From Lachnospiraceae bacterium (GTDB lineage Bacteria; Bacillota; Clostridia; Lachnospirales; Lachnospiraceae): DNA of 64,000 nucleotides. Below the pieces are notes generated by a model. The model saw only the letters and a list, made by a program, of their open reading frames with translations. It did not search any database and was not told where the DNA came from. Numbering within the stretch: position 1 is the stretch's first letter; each line of letters opens with the position of its first letter. Shown in pieces: positions 56,727 to 64,000 of this stretch. The DNA lies in the NCBI GenBank assembly GCA_003447295.1, contig DLZQ01000032.1, positions 1 to 64,000 on the forward strand, in the 5' to 3' direction. The translations under genes were made by a program, and so were the position numbers.

Positions 56727-56812
56727 AAAAAATTGGTCGATAGGGCTTAGGTGGGTGTTTTTTGTCTTCATGAACTATACCCAAAATAAAAAGATTACTT
56801 ATTTTATTTCAC

Positions 56813-56840
56813 TTGACATCACACCGCTGGACTATATACC
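56813..56840 (+). promoter_or_regulatory. Promoter for the small hydrophobic-peptide mRNA
   Basis: TTGACA, 16 bases, TATACC, with a TATAAT at 56842 that may be an alternative -10. A leader of about 90 bases with a perfect hairpin (56890-56896 with 56901-56907) follows. Confidence 0.5.
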
Positions 56841-56938
56841 TTATAATAAACGTGGGTGCTGCCAAAACGGTAAGCGGTTCGCCTTTCGCCAAAATGGGAA
56901 CATTTTGAGAACTTCCAGTATTATCGGAGGTGATACGA

Positions 56939-56965
56939 ATGGGAAATTTAACGAAAGGTACATAA
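56939..56965 (+). CDS. Eight-residue leader ORF upstream of the toxin-like peptide
   Basis: ATG to TAA encoding MGNLTKGT, with a strong GGAGGTGAT ribosome site. Its stop codon directly abuts the ATG of the next ORF, an arrangement expected to couple translation, comparable in logic to mok/hok. Expression is inferred. Confidence 0.5.
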   Translation: MGNLTKGT

Positions 56966-57070
56966 ATGATAGAAACAGTGGTTGGCGCTGTCGGTATTGT
57001 AGTTACGACGATCGGTATTATCGTGACCGTGATCAGTATCGTGCAGACCAGTCAGAAACGAAAACATTAA
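56966..57070 (+). CDS. Small hydrophobic peptide, candidate type I toxin
   Basis: A 34-residue peptide starting MIETVVGAVG, with one continuous hydrophobic stretch of Val/Ile/Gly/Thr (about 5-26) and a basic tail ending TSQKRKH. Size, single membrane span and charged tail fit type I toxins; the tail resembles that of BsrG-type peptides, but I cannot assign a family. It has its own AAAGG and is coupled to the leader ORF. It stops at a bidirectional terminator shared with a convergent antisense transcript. It lies between the IS element and the bile salt hydrolase gene. Confidence 0.65.
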   Translation: MIETVVGAVGIVVTTIGIIVTVISIVQTSQKRKH

Positions 57071-57110
57071 AAAAGCAACCGCCTCCACCAAAGGTACAAG
57101 TTGCTTTTTT
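57069..57110. terminator. Bidirectional terminator shared by toxin mRNA and antisense RNA
   Basis: AAAAAAGCAAC (57069-57079) pairs perfectly with GTTGCTTTTTT (57100-57110). A-run and T-run allow termination in both directions, and the stem begins inside the peptide's stop codon. Confidence 0.8.
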
Positions 57111-57160
57111 AGAACTATAAACTAAGGTGAACCGTTGCTGTACGGTAGCACTCTTTTTGT
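57069..57160 (-). ncRNA. Candidate antisense RNA antitoxin
   Basis: A minus-strand promoter at 57167-57195 and the shared terminator define a transcript of about 90 bases. Short direct repeats link its template to the toxin leader: AGGTGA at 56928 and 57125, and ACGGTA-GC at 56867 and 57142. The RNA would therefore carry UCACCU, complementary to the toxin leader's ribosome site. This copies the logic of the par/Fst locus; transcription is inferred. Confidence 0.5.
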
Positions 57161-57166
57161 TTTTTA

Positions 57167-57195
57167 ATACTAACACTTTTTTTACGATGCGTCAA
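57167..57195 (-). promoter_or_regulatory. Promoter for the antisense RNA
   Basis: On the minus strand: TTGACG, 17 bases, TAGTAT. Confidence 0.6.
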
Positions 57196-57209
57196 CGTTT
57201 TTCGCATAC

Positions 57210-57238
57210 TTGCAATCATTCTGCAAATGCTATAGACT
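57210..57238 (+). promoter_or_regulatory. Promoter for the bile salt hydrolase gene
   Basis: TTGCAA with TGCTATAGA at 57228-57236 (extended -10, 15-base spacing) or TAGACT at 57233 (17-base spacing). Confidence 0.45.
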
Positions 57239-57281
57239 AAGAGTAATCTACATTGACCTGAAAACAGTAAAGGAGATCACT

Positions 57282-58283
57282 ATGTGCACAGCAGCAACTT
57301 ATAGATCGCAGGATTTTTATTTTGGCAGAACTTTTGATTATGAATTTAATTACGGAGAAGAAGTGGTGGTGACACCGCGTAATTACTCTTTTCAGTTACG
57401 GCATCAGAATGCACTGACTGAGCATTATGCCATGATCGGTATCGCTCATATGGTAGGGGATTATCCGCTGTATTATGATGCAGTCAATGAAAAGGGTCTG
57501 GGTATGGCAGGTCTTAATTTCGCGGGCAACGCCGTATATCGTAAGCCCAAGGAGGGCAGAGACAATATCGCACAGTTCGAGTTCATTCCCTGGATCCTGG
57601 GACAGTGTGCTACGGTGCAGGAAGCGCGGACGCTGTTAGCTCACATCAATCTGGTGGATACGCGGTTCAGCGAGCAGTTTCCGACATCACAGCTGCACTG
57701 GATCCTGGCGGACAGGGACGAGGCAATTACGATAGAGGCAGTCGAGGAAGGACTGAACATCTATGATAATCCCGTAGGAGTATTGACGAACAATCCTTCC
57801 TTTGACAAGCAGCTGTTCCGGTTGAATGATTACAGCTATCTGTCTCCGGACCAGCCGGTGAACCGTTTCTCAGAGCAGCTTCAGCTGCAGCCGTACAGCC
57901 GTGGCATGGGAGCTATGGGGCTGCCCGGTGATCTGTCCTCTGCCTCCCGTTTTGTCCGGGTGGTTTTTACGAAAATGAATTCTGTATCGGGGATCTCGGA
58001 GTCTGAAAGCGTCAGTCAGTTTTTCCATATCTTAGGAAGCGTGGCTCAGACGAGAGGGTGCTGTCGTCTGGAAAACGGTAAGTATGAGATCACCATTTAT
58101 ACTTCCTGCTGCAATGCAGACAGGGGGATTTATTATTACACTACCTATGAGAACCACCAGATCACAGCCGTGGATATGTATCGGGAGAACCTGGATGGGG
58201 AGATCCCCGTGCATTATCCCCTGGTGCAGGGAGAGCATATCTTACTGCAGAATGCGGCAGATACAACGGAGGAAAATTTGTAA
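57282..58283 (+). CDS. bsh: Bile salt hydrolase (choloylglycine hydrolase)
   Basis: N-terminal-nucleophile enzyme of 333 residues that removes glycine or taurine from conjugated bile acids. After loss of the first Met, C2 becomes the nucleophile (MCTAATYR). The other catalytic positions of the Clostridium perfringens enzyme are all present: R16, D19, N79, N170 and R223. The similarity runs end to end (MGLPGDLSSASRFVR, YYYTTYENHQITAVDM). The loop before it reads YSRGMG where the C. perfringens enzyme has GQGTG, a region linked to taurine/glycine preference. Penicillin V acylase is the alternative but fits less well. A downstream gene starts on the next base after its stop. Confidence 0.88.
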   Translation: MCTAATYRSQDFYFGRTFDYEFNYGEEVVVTPRNYSFQLRHQNALTEHYAMIGIAHMVGDYPLYYDAVNEKGLGMAGLNFAGNAVYRKPKEGRDNIAQFEFIPWILGQCATVQEARTLLAHINLVDTRFSEQFPTSQLHWILADRDEAITIEAVEEGLNIYDNPVGVLTNNPSFDKQLFRLNDYSYLSPDQPVNRFSEQLQLQPYSRGMGAMGLPGDLSSASRFVRVVFTKMNSVSGISESESVSQFFHILGSVAQTRGCCRLENGKYEITIYTSCCNADRGIYYYTTYENHQITAVDMYRENLDGEIPVHYPLVQGEHILLQNAADTTEENL

Positions 58284-58898
58284 ATGGATGTAGAACAGAG
58301 AGAATATGTAGTGTCCGGCTTCGCCTTCTATTCTGAGAAGGATGCCGGACTTGCGGAGCAGGAACGGCAGAAGATCGCCTATCTGGATAAGCACATTGAC
58401 CATGCGGATATTCAATCGGTTCTTGCCATTTATAAAAAAGCGCTGGAAGACCGGGTGTTCCGTACTCCGGTGGGACTGGAGTATCTCAGGGAGCTGCAGG
58501 GAGAGCTGCGCGCCCGGGAAGAAGAATTGGGGGAGGAAGTACCTCCGATCCCTCTGTGGACGAGTTTTGCCGATGTCAGAACGAAGACGTCCCCTGCCAG
58601 AAGACGGATTCAGCCGATGCCGGAAGATGGGGGCAAAAAGGCGGGTCTCCACCTGTCAGTGATCATGAACATCGTGATGATTGTGGCGATCATTGCCATG
58701 TTTGTGATCACATTGAATTCCGACCAGCCCAATATCCTGAATTACGAGCGGAATCTTCAGAATAAATACGCTTCCTGGGAACAGGAACTGACCCAGAGAG
58801 AGCAGACAGTGCGGGAAAAAGAGAGAGAATTACATATAGAAAATACTGAAAATACAGGGAATACAGGGAATACGGAGACCGAGGTTTCACAGAATTGA
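58284..58898 (+). CDS. Membrane protein of unknown function, coupled to bsh
   Basis: A 204-residue protein I cannot assign. The first 120 residues are soluble and charged; one membrane span follows (about 125-145), then a coiled-coil-like segment (WEQELTQREQTVREKERELH) and a short repeated tail (NTENTGNTGNT) from a nine-base DNA repeat. Its ATG immediately follows the bsh stop codon, so the two are translated together. It may tether or regulate something at the membrane, but there is no direct evidence. Confidence 0.75.
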   Translation: MDVEQREYVVSGFAFYSEKDAGLAEQERQKIAYLDKHIDHADIQSVLAIYKKALEDRVFRTPVGLEYLRELQGELRAREEELGEEVPPIPLWTSFADVRTKTSPARRRIQPMPEDGGKKAGLHLSVIMNIVMIVAIIAMFVITLNSDQPNILNYERNLQNKYASWEQELTQREQTVREKERELHIENTENTGNTGNTETEVSQN

Positions 58899-58946
58899 CA
58901 TATTTTCGAGCTATACTATGTCTACAACAGAAAGGTGAGGGTATGT

Positions 58947-59630
58947 ATGGACAGACTGAAAATACTGGTAGTAGATGATGAGAGCAGAATGCGTAAGCTG
59001 GTCCGTGATTTCCTGGTGAAGAGTAATTTTGAGGTGCTGGAGGCCGGAGACGGCGAGGAGGCACTGGATATTTTTTATAAGGATAAGGATATTGCACTGA
59101 TCATTCTGGATGTGATGATGCCGAAAATGGACGGCTGGCAGGTATGTCGGGAGATCCGTGTGAACTCTAAAGTTCCTATTATTATGCTGACAGCCCGCGG
59201 AGATGAGAGAGACGAGCTGCAGGGCTTCCAGCTGGGAGTGGACGAGTATATTTCCAAGCCCTTCAGCCCCAAGATCCTGGTGGCGCGGGTGGAAGCAATC
59301 CTGCGCCGGACGAACCAGTTAGGGCATGACGAAGCACTGACCTGCGGTGGGATCACTGTGGATAAGACAGCGCACCGTGTGATCATAGACGGCAAAGATG
59401 TGGACTTAAGCTATAAAGAATTCGAGCTTCTGACCTATTTTATGGAAAATAAGGGAATCGCCCTGTCCAGAGAGAAGATACTGAACAACGTATGGAACTA
59501 TGATTACTTCGGGGATGCCCGTACCATTGATACCCATGTGAAGAAGTTGCGCAGCAAGCTGGGCGAGGAAGGCAATCTCATCAAGACCATATGGGGAATG
59601 GGGTACAAAATGGATGAAACAATGGAATAA
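58947..59630 (+). CDS. OmpR/PhoB-family response regulator
   Basis: A 227-residue regulator: acidic pocket DDE (10-12), phospho-acceptor D55 in LIILDVMMPKMDG, switch lysine in SKPFSPKIL, then a winged-helix DNA-binding domain ending IKTIWGMGYKMD. ATG 58947 follows GGTGAGGG; an in-frame GTG four codons earlier overlaps that site. A TATACT at 58912 may be its -10, but no spaced -35 fits. It overlaps its kinase gene by 17 bases. Confidence 0.92.
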   Translation: MDRLKILVVDDESRMRKLVRDFLVKSNFEVLEAGDGEEALDIFYKDKDIALIILDVMMPKMDGWQVCREIRVNSKVPIIMLTARGDERDELQGFQLGVDEYISKPFSPKILVARVEAILRRTNQLGHDEALTCGGITVDKTAHRVIIDGKDVDLSYKEFELLTYFMENKGIALSREKILNNVWNYDYFGDARTIDTHVKKLRSKLGEEGNLIKTIWGMGYKMDETME

Positions 59631-61110
59631 ACAGCAGAAGAAAAAAGTGCATTCTATCAGGGGACAGTTCGCGTGGATATTTATCGGACTGATGATCGGG
59701 ACGATCCTTTTGTGCCTGCTGCTGAATTACATGTTTTTAGGCAGAGTCTATATGCAGAGCAAGCTGGATGTCATTCACGATGCTTATGAGACGATCAAGC
59801 AGGCGGCGGAGAGCGACAGCTATGGTTCCGAGGAATTCGCCAGAGAACTGGATGATGTGTGCAGAAGCTATAACATGACAGTATGTGTCATGGACGTGAA
59901 TTCCAACATGAAATATGTATCCATCAACGGTGGTGAGAGACTGGAGAACCGTCTGATCGGCTATGTGTTCGGCTTCGGAACACTTCCGGATAATGAGCGG
60001 GTCATCGAGAACGGTGATGACTATGTGATCCAGAGAACCGGGCAGGAGAATAAGGAATATTTAGAGATCTACGGCAGGCTGAACACCGGAATCTCTTTTA
60101 TCATGCAGACGCCGCTCTCCAGTATTCAGGAGAGTGCCAGGATCGCCAATCGGTTTTATATGATGATCGGCTGTCTGGGAGCACTGGCGGGCGGTATCAT
60201 TATCTGGTTTGTCTCCAGACGTGTGACGAAGCCGATCCTGGAGCTGAACGATATCTCACAGCGGATGGTACAGCTGGATTTTGAAGCAAAATATCAGGGC
60301 AGGGCGCACAATGAGATCGATCTGCTGGGGGAGAACATTAATAAACTGTCCGATTCCCTGGAACAGACGATTTCGGAACTGAAGACTGCGAATAATGAGC
60401 TGCAGCGGGATGTGGAGAAAAAGGAAGCTGTCGATGAAATGCGTAAGGAGTTCCTGGCGAATGTCTCCCATGAACTGAAGACCCCCATCGCTCTGATCCA
60501 GGGCTATGCGGAAGGACTGCAGGAGGGCGTCAATGACGATCCCGAGAGCAGACAGTTCTACTGTGATGTCATCGTGGATGAAGCGGCGAAGATGAACAAC
60601 ATGGTGAAAAAGCTTCTGACGCTGAACCAGCTGGAATTCGGTAACGATGTGGTGACTATGGAGCGTTTCGACATTACGGCACTGGTGAAGAATTATATCC
60701 AGTCGGCGGCAATTCTGACCAGACAGAACGATATCACGGTGCGGATGGAAGAGTATCCTCCAATCTATGCCTGGGCGGATGAATTTAAAATAGAAGAAGT
60801 ATTTATGAACTTTTTCTCCAACGCGGTGAATCACTGCGAGGGTGAGAAGATCATCGATGTCAAAATGGAACAGAAGGATGGCAGGGTGCGCGTATCGGTA
60901 TTCAATACCGGTAAGCCGATCCCGGAGGATTCCATCGGCCACATCTGGGAAAAATTCTATAAAGTAGATAAAGCCAGAACCAGAGAATACGGCGGCAGCG
61001 GTGTGGGACTGTCCATCGTGAAGGCAATCATGGATTCCATGAACCAGCCATACGGTGTGATCAATTACACCAACGGTGTGGAATTCTGGTTTGAATTAGA
61101 GACAAAATAA
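59614..61110 (+). CDS. Sensor histidine kinase with HAMP domain
   Basis: A 498-residue kinase paired with the regulator upstream. Two spans (about 19-41 and 183-203) flank an extracellular sensor of about 140 residues; a HAMP domain and coiled coil follow, then H286 in VSHELKTPIALIQGY, the N-box FMNFFSNAVNHCEG and GGSGVGLSIVKAIM. The start lies within the end of the regulator gene, implying coupling. This layout resembles envelope-stress kinases of Firmicutes; the signal is unknown. Confidence 0.92.
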   Translation: MKQWNKQQKKKVHSIRGQFAWIFIGLMIGTILLCLLLNYMFLGRVYMQSKLDVIHDAYETIKQAAESDSYGSEEFARELDDVCRSYNMTVCVMDVNSNMKYVSINGGERLENRLIGYVFGFGTLPDNERVIENGDDYVIQRTGQENKEYLEIYGRLNTGISFIMQTPLSSIQESARIANRFYMMIGCLGALAGGIIIWFVSRRVTKPILELNDISQRMVQLDFEAKYQGRAHNEIDLLGENINKLSDSLEQTISELKTANNELQRDVEKKEAVDEMRKEFLANVSHELKTPIALIQGYAEGLQEGVNDDPESRQFYCDVIVDEAAKMNNMVKKLLTLNQLEFGNDVVTMERFDITALVKNYIQSAAILTRQNDITVRMEEYPPIYAWADEFKIEEVFMNFFSNAVNHCEGEKIIDVKMEQKDGRVRVSVFNTGKPIPEDSIGHIWEKFYKVDKARTREYGGSGVGLSIVKAIMDSMNQPYGVINYTNGVEFWFELETK

Positions 61111-61135
61111 TGATTTTAAAAGGATATATTTTTAT

Positions 61136-62419
61136 ATGAGGGAAGAACAGATGCAGGAGGCACCGGTAAAGGTGCTGTTAGTCGGTGTGGACATTGGGCA
61201 AGAAGCGGATTTTGAGCATTCCATGGAAGAGCTGGCAAGTCTGGCAGAAGCCGCGGAGAAGGAAGTCGTGGGTCAGATTGTACAACGGCTGGATCATGTG
61301 AACAAAGCATTGTATATCGGAACGGGCAAGGCGGCTGAGGTACGCAGAATGGCGGAGGAGAGAGGTGCACAGGAGGTCGTATTCGACAATTCCCTGACGC
61401 CTTCGCAGGTGAGAAATCTGGGGAAAGAGCTGGAGCTTACCGTCATTGACCGTACGAACCTGATCCTTGACATATTTTCCATACGGGCACAGACCAGAGA
61501 AGCCAAATTGCAGGTGGAGACAGCAAGACTGCAATATATGCTTCCGAGACTGGTAGGTATGTACGATGCACTGAGCCGTCAGGGCGGCGCCAGCGGCAGC
61601 ATGAGTAACAAGGGTACCGGTGAGAAGAAGCTGGAACTGGACAGACGTAAGATCGAACACCGGATCACGGAACTGAAAAAGGAGCTGGAGGATGTCAGCA
61701 GGACCCGGGATGTGCAGCGCAGGAAAAGACAGCAGTCCCGGACTCCGCAGGTGGCGCTGGTGGGCTATACCAATGCGGGAAAGTCTACGATCCTGAATCG
61801 TATGGTGGAGCAGTTCGGAGAGCTCCCGGAGAAGACAGTCATGGAAAAAGATATGCTGTTCGCCACATTGGAGACCAGCGTCCGCAGTATAGATACGGGG
61901 CATAATAAGCCGTTTTTCCTGACGGATACGGTTGGGTTCATTCATAAGCTGCCTCACGGTCTGGTAAAGGCATTCCGCTCGACTCTGGAAGAGGTAAAAT
62001 ACGCAGATCTGCTGGTCCAGGTGGTGGATTTTTCCGATGAAAATTACAGACAGCAGATGCAGGTCACTGCCGATACTCTGAAGGAACTGGAAGCAGGTGA
62101 CATTCCGCAGATCGTGGTGTATAATAAAGCAGACAAATGCGGCATGGAACCGCTGCCGCAGAAGAGACAGGAGCACTGGTATCTCGCCGCAGGGCAGAAT
62201 ACCGGTATCCGTGAACTGGCAGAAGCCATTGAGCAGCAGGTCTATGTGGATAATGTGGATTGTACTTTCCTGATCCCGTACAGCGCGGGGAATGTAGCTT
62301 CCTATCTTATGGAAGAGGCGCAGGTTTTTTCTACGGAGTATAGGGAAGACGGTATTTTGATCCATGCGGACTGCCACAGGCAGGACATGGAGAGATACAA
62401 AGATTACGTGGTGCAATAG
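61136..62419 (+). CDS. hflX: GTPase HflX
   Basis: Ribosome-associated GTPase that splits stalled or heat-damaged 70S ribosomes. The 427-residue product has the N-terminal HflX domain with its glycine-rich loop (LSRQGGASGSMSNKGTGEKK), a helical linker, and a G domain with Walker A GYTNAGKST, DTVGF and NKAD. The ribosome site before ATG 61136 is loosely spaced; an ATG 12 bases in is an alternative. It begins 25 bases after the kinase gene, so it may be co-transcribed. Confidence 0.92.
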   Translation: MREEQMQEAPVKVLLVGVDIGQEADFEHSMEELASLAEAAEKEVVGQIVQRLDHVNKALYIGTGKAAEVRRMAEERGAQEVVFDNSLTPSQVRNLGKELELTVIDRTNLILDIFSIRAQTREAKLQVETARLQYMLPRLVGMYDALSRQGGASGSMSNKGTGEKKLELDRRKIEHRITELKKELEDVSRTRDVQRRKRQQSRTPQVALVGYTNAGKSTILNRMVEQFGELPEKTVMEKDMLFATLETSVRSIDTGHNKPFFLTDTVGFIHKLPHGLVKAFRSTLEEVKYADLLVQVVDFSDENYRQQMQVTADTLKELEAGDIPQIVVYNKADKCGMEPLPQKRQEHWYLAAGQNTGIRELAEAIEQQVYVDNVDCTFLIPYSAGNVASYLMEEAQVFSTEYREDGILIHADCHRQDMERYKDYVVQ

Positions 62420-62445
62420 ATCATGCAATGCAGGGAGGATATTAT

Positions 62446-64000
62446 ATGGAACAGAATACACAGCAGGACAGAGCAAAGCTTTTGGAACAGCAGGCAAGGG
62501 AATACCTGATGCGTTCCAATGATCCGATTTTTACACAGTATGTACAGCAGTTGATTCCCAGAATACAGAAGCAGCCCCAGTATGTGGAGCAGTTACAGGC
62601 AGAGCTGGATAAAAGCGTGGAATACTGGCACCAGAGACAGAAACTGAATGCGGAAAGAGCAGAAAGTGCTGCCGCAGGGCAGATACAGGAGTCCGTACAG
62701 CCTTCTACACAGGAGCCCATGCAGAAACAGCCGATAGGGCAGGCTGTTGGGCAACCGGCAGGACAGTTCACTGGGCAGCCGACAGGACAGTTCGCTGAGC
62801 AACCGAGAGGACAGTCCACTGTGCAGCCGGCAGCAGAGACAGTAGTACTGGGGACGAAGAAAAAGCAGAATGCGGAATATCTCATTGGAACCATTGCTCT
62901 CTCTGTGGTGGGAGGCGTATTTATCCTGACAGCCCTGGTGCTGATGGGAATGTATTTCATGAACGGATGGATCAAGGGAATCTCTCTGTATGTGGTATCC
63001 CTGGGCGTAGTGCTGTTAGCAGAGCTGTTGATCCGGAGAAAATTACCGAAGCTTGCACAGATATTTTCGGCGATCGGCATGGCAGCTTTGTACCTGTCCA
63101 CCATGATCAATACGCTATCCTTACATAATTTCGGGATGCTTCCCGCAGCTTTGATCATTGGTGTGATCACCGTAGGCACGGTATTGCTGAGCCGGAAACG
63201 GGATTCGCTGATCCACAGACTGTTGGGGATTGCTTCCTGCTGGCTTTGCGCCTATCCGTTATCCATGTCCTCCGGGTTATCGATGGCGGAGGTCCTGATG
63301 GTAATGGGATTGATCCTGATCCTGAGTATATTGTGCGCCTGCGTACCGGTGCACAGATTCCATACGGCATCACAGCTGATCCTGTTTGCCAGTACCACAG
63401 TGCTGTTTCCGATGGTTGTAGGCTGCATCGTGTGGACACAGGGCATGTCGGTTGGTGTTGGAGTTGCCGCTTATAGTGTATTTTTCCTGATAGCTCATCT
63501 GATACTGGTGGCACAGACCCGTTATGCGCAAATAGAAAAGCAGACCGGACATGTGGTGAAAAGCGGAGGACTGCTTGCAGTATACATCGCATTTATTCTG
63601 GTATCCGGAATCATGACGGGTGCGGGTATGGATGATTATTGGAGAGCAGCAGAGACGGATGGATATATAGGCATTTTTACTCTGACCGGAATCGCATTTG
63701 TTATCACAATTCTGACTGTGATCGCTTTGCGGAAGGCGGAAAAAGGATGGCAGAAATGGATTCCGTGCTATTTCTTTAGTTTTGTGACTTTCTGTGGATT
63801 TTCAGTGATAGAGAATGATTGGGGAATTGTGATCTGTGCTACGGTATTGCTGATAGCAGTAAAAATACTGTCACGCCTAGCAAAAGGGGGCCTTGCTGCA
63901 CTGGATGCCATACTTACTACGGTATATTGTATCCTGCTCCTGATGAACGGGAAGGAGATCCCTTATGCTTATGTACTTTTGGCGGGAACGATCCTCAGTA
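62446..64000 (+). CDS. Large polytopic membrane protein, DUF2339-like (runs off the window)
   Basis: Open for 518 codons with no stop before the window edge. The N-terminus is soluble and Gln-rich with four tandem eight-residue repeats ([12 protein letters not shown], about 98-129); from about residue 145 a long series of hydrophobic spans begins ([19 protein letters not shown]). The soluble Gln-rich start followed by many spans resembles DUF2339 membrane proteins, whose function is not known. GGGAGG precedes the ATG, 26 bases after hflX. The assignment is tentative. Confidence 0.7.
   Translation, partial: MEQNTQQDRAKLLEQQAREYLMRSNDPIFTQYVQQLIPRIQKQPQYVEQLQAELDKSVEYWHQRQKLNAERAESAAAGQIQESVQPSTQEPMQKQPIGQAVGQPAGQFTGQPTGQFAEQPRGQSTVQPAAETVVLGTKKKQNAEYLIGTIALSVVGGVFILTALVLMGMYFMNGWIKGISLYVVSLGVVLLAELLIRRKLPKLAQIFSAIGMAALYLSTMINTLSLHNFGMLPAALIIGVITVGTVLLSRKRDSLIHRLLGIASCWLCAYPLSMSSGLSMAEVLMVMGLILILSILCACVPVHRFHTASQLILFASTTVLFPMVVGCIVWTQGMSVGVGVAAYSVFFLIAHLILVAQTRYAQIEKQTGHVVKSGGLLAVYIAFILVSGIMTGAGMDDYWRAAETDGYIGIFTLTGIAFVITILTVIALRKAEKGWQKWIPCYFFSFVTFCGFSVIENDWGIVICATVLLIAVKILSRLAKGGLAALDAILTTVYCILLLMNGKEIPYAYVLLAGTILS
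62737..62832 (+). repeat. Four 24-base tandem repeats inside the membrane-protein gene
   Basis: Units start at 62737, 62761, 62785 and 62809, in frame, encoding [24 protein letters not shown] and GQSTVQPA. They are imperfect, so copy number is probably stable. Confidence 0.8.

Larger units (their letters stand above)
55156..56750 (+). mobile_element. IS110-family insertion sequence
   Basis: One DEDD transposase gene with a roughly 270-base non-coding region before it and a short one after, and no terminal inverted repeats, the IS110-group layout. The outer ends carry similar short words, ATAGGCTTAG near 55162 and ATAGGGCTTAG near 56740, which may be the core recombination points; the exact edges are therefore tentative. 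Base composition and codon use differ from neighbouring genes. Confidence 0.7.

Noticed and set aside
56755..57120. 121-codon plus-strand frame downstream of the IS element
   Set aside because: It crosses the promoter, leader and terminator of the small-peptide locus in another frame and has an unnatural composition.
58895..58917. Promoter TTGACA/TATACT before the second response regulator
   Set aside because: The spacing is only 11 bases, too short for a normal sigma-A promoter.

Overview
The window reads as chromosome from a motile, anaerobic gut Firmicute of the family Lachnospiraceae (Roseburia-like; genus not certain). Grounds are moderate base composition, strong GGAGG ribosome sites, sigma-A promoters with 17-base spacers, a tmRNA tag ending in NDNLAYAA, a csrA-flagellin pair behind a sigma-28 promoter, a LysM-anchored GH53 galactanase and a bile salt hydrolase. 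Most genes are on the + strand; aroC, a YgjP-like metalloprotein, a CDF transporter and a small recombinase are on the - strand.

1-13.7 kb is housekeeping and amino-acid synthesis: aroC, a VanY-like carboxypeptidase overlapping tgt, yajC, the branched-chain run leuB-ilvD-ilvB joined to an L,D-transpeptidase, serC-serA, and a PHP-domain phosphoesterase. 14.0-23.9 kb is an unusual six-gene locus: two lipoproteins each fusing a propeller-like half to a solute-binding half, two sugar-type ABC permeases, a MacA/HlyD-type adaptor and a MacB-periplasmic-domain protein, with no ATPase. 24-36.3 kb holds a YgjP metalloprotein, thiamine pyrophosphokinase, a two-component system, leuCD, a CDF transporter, gpmI, an aldo-keto reductase and enolase. 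36.6-42.5 kb is a complete oppBCDFA operon. 42.6-47.7 kb is secG, rnr, smpB, ssrA (tmRNA) and a lipoprotein nuclease.

47.8-64 kb is the accessory part. It starts with a 1363-residue secreted GH53 galactanase behind a LacI-type operator. Next is a stand-alone tyrosine recombinase that, with a sigma-28 promoter pointing at csrA-flagellin, is bracketed by matching 25-base recombination-site-like repeats in inverted orientation; this looks like a DNA switch for flagellin expression. Flagellin is followed by an IS110-type element with a candidate bridge-RNA region, then by a candidate type I toxin-antitoxin locus (34-residue hydrophobic peptide, convergent antisense RNA, shared bidirectional terminator). 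A bile salt hydrolase, a membrane protein of unknown role, a second two-component system, hflX and the start of a large membrane protein end the window.

Four copies of a short palindromic repeat with ends GTAACTATTCAGA / TCTGAATAGTTAC are scattered between genes. All assignments come from reading the sequence; no database search was run.
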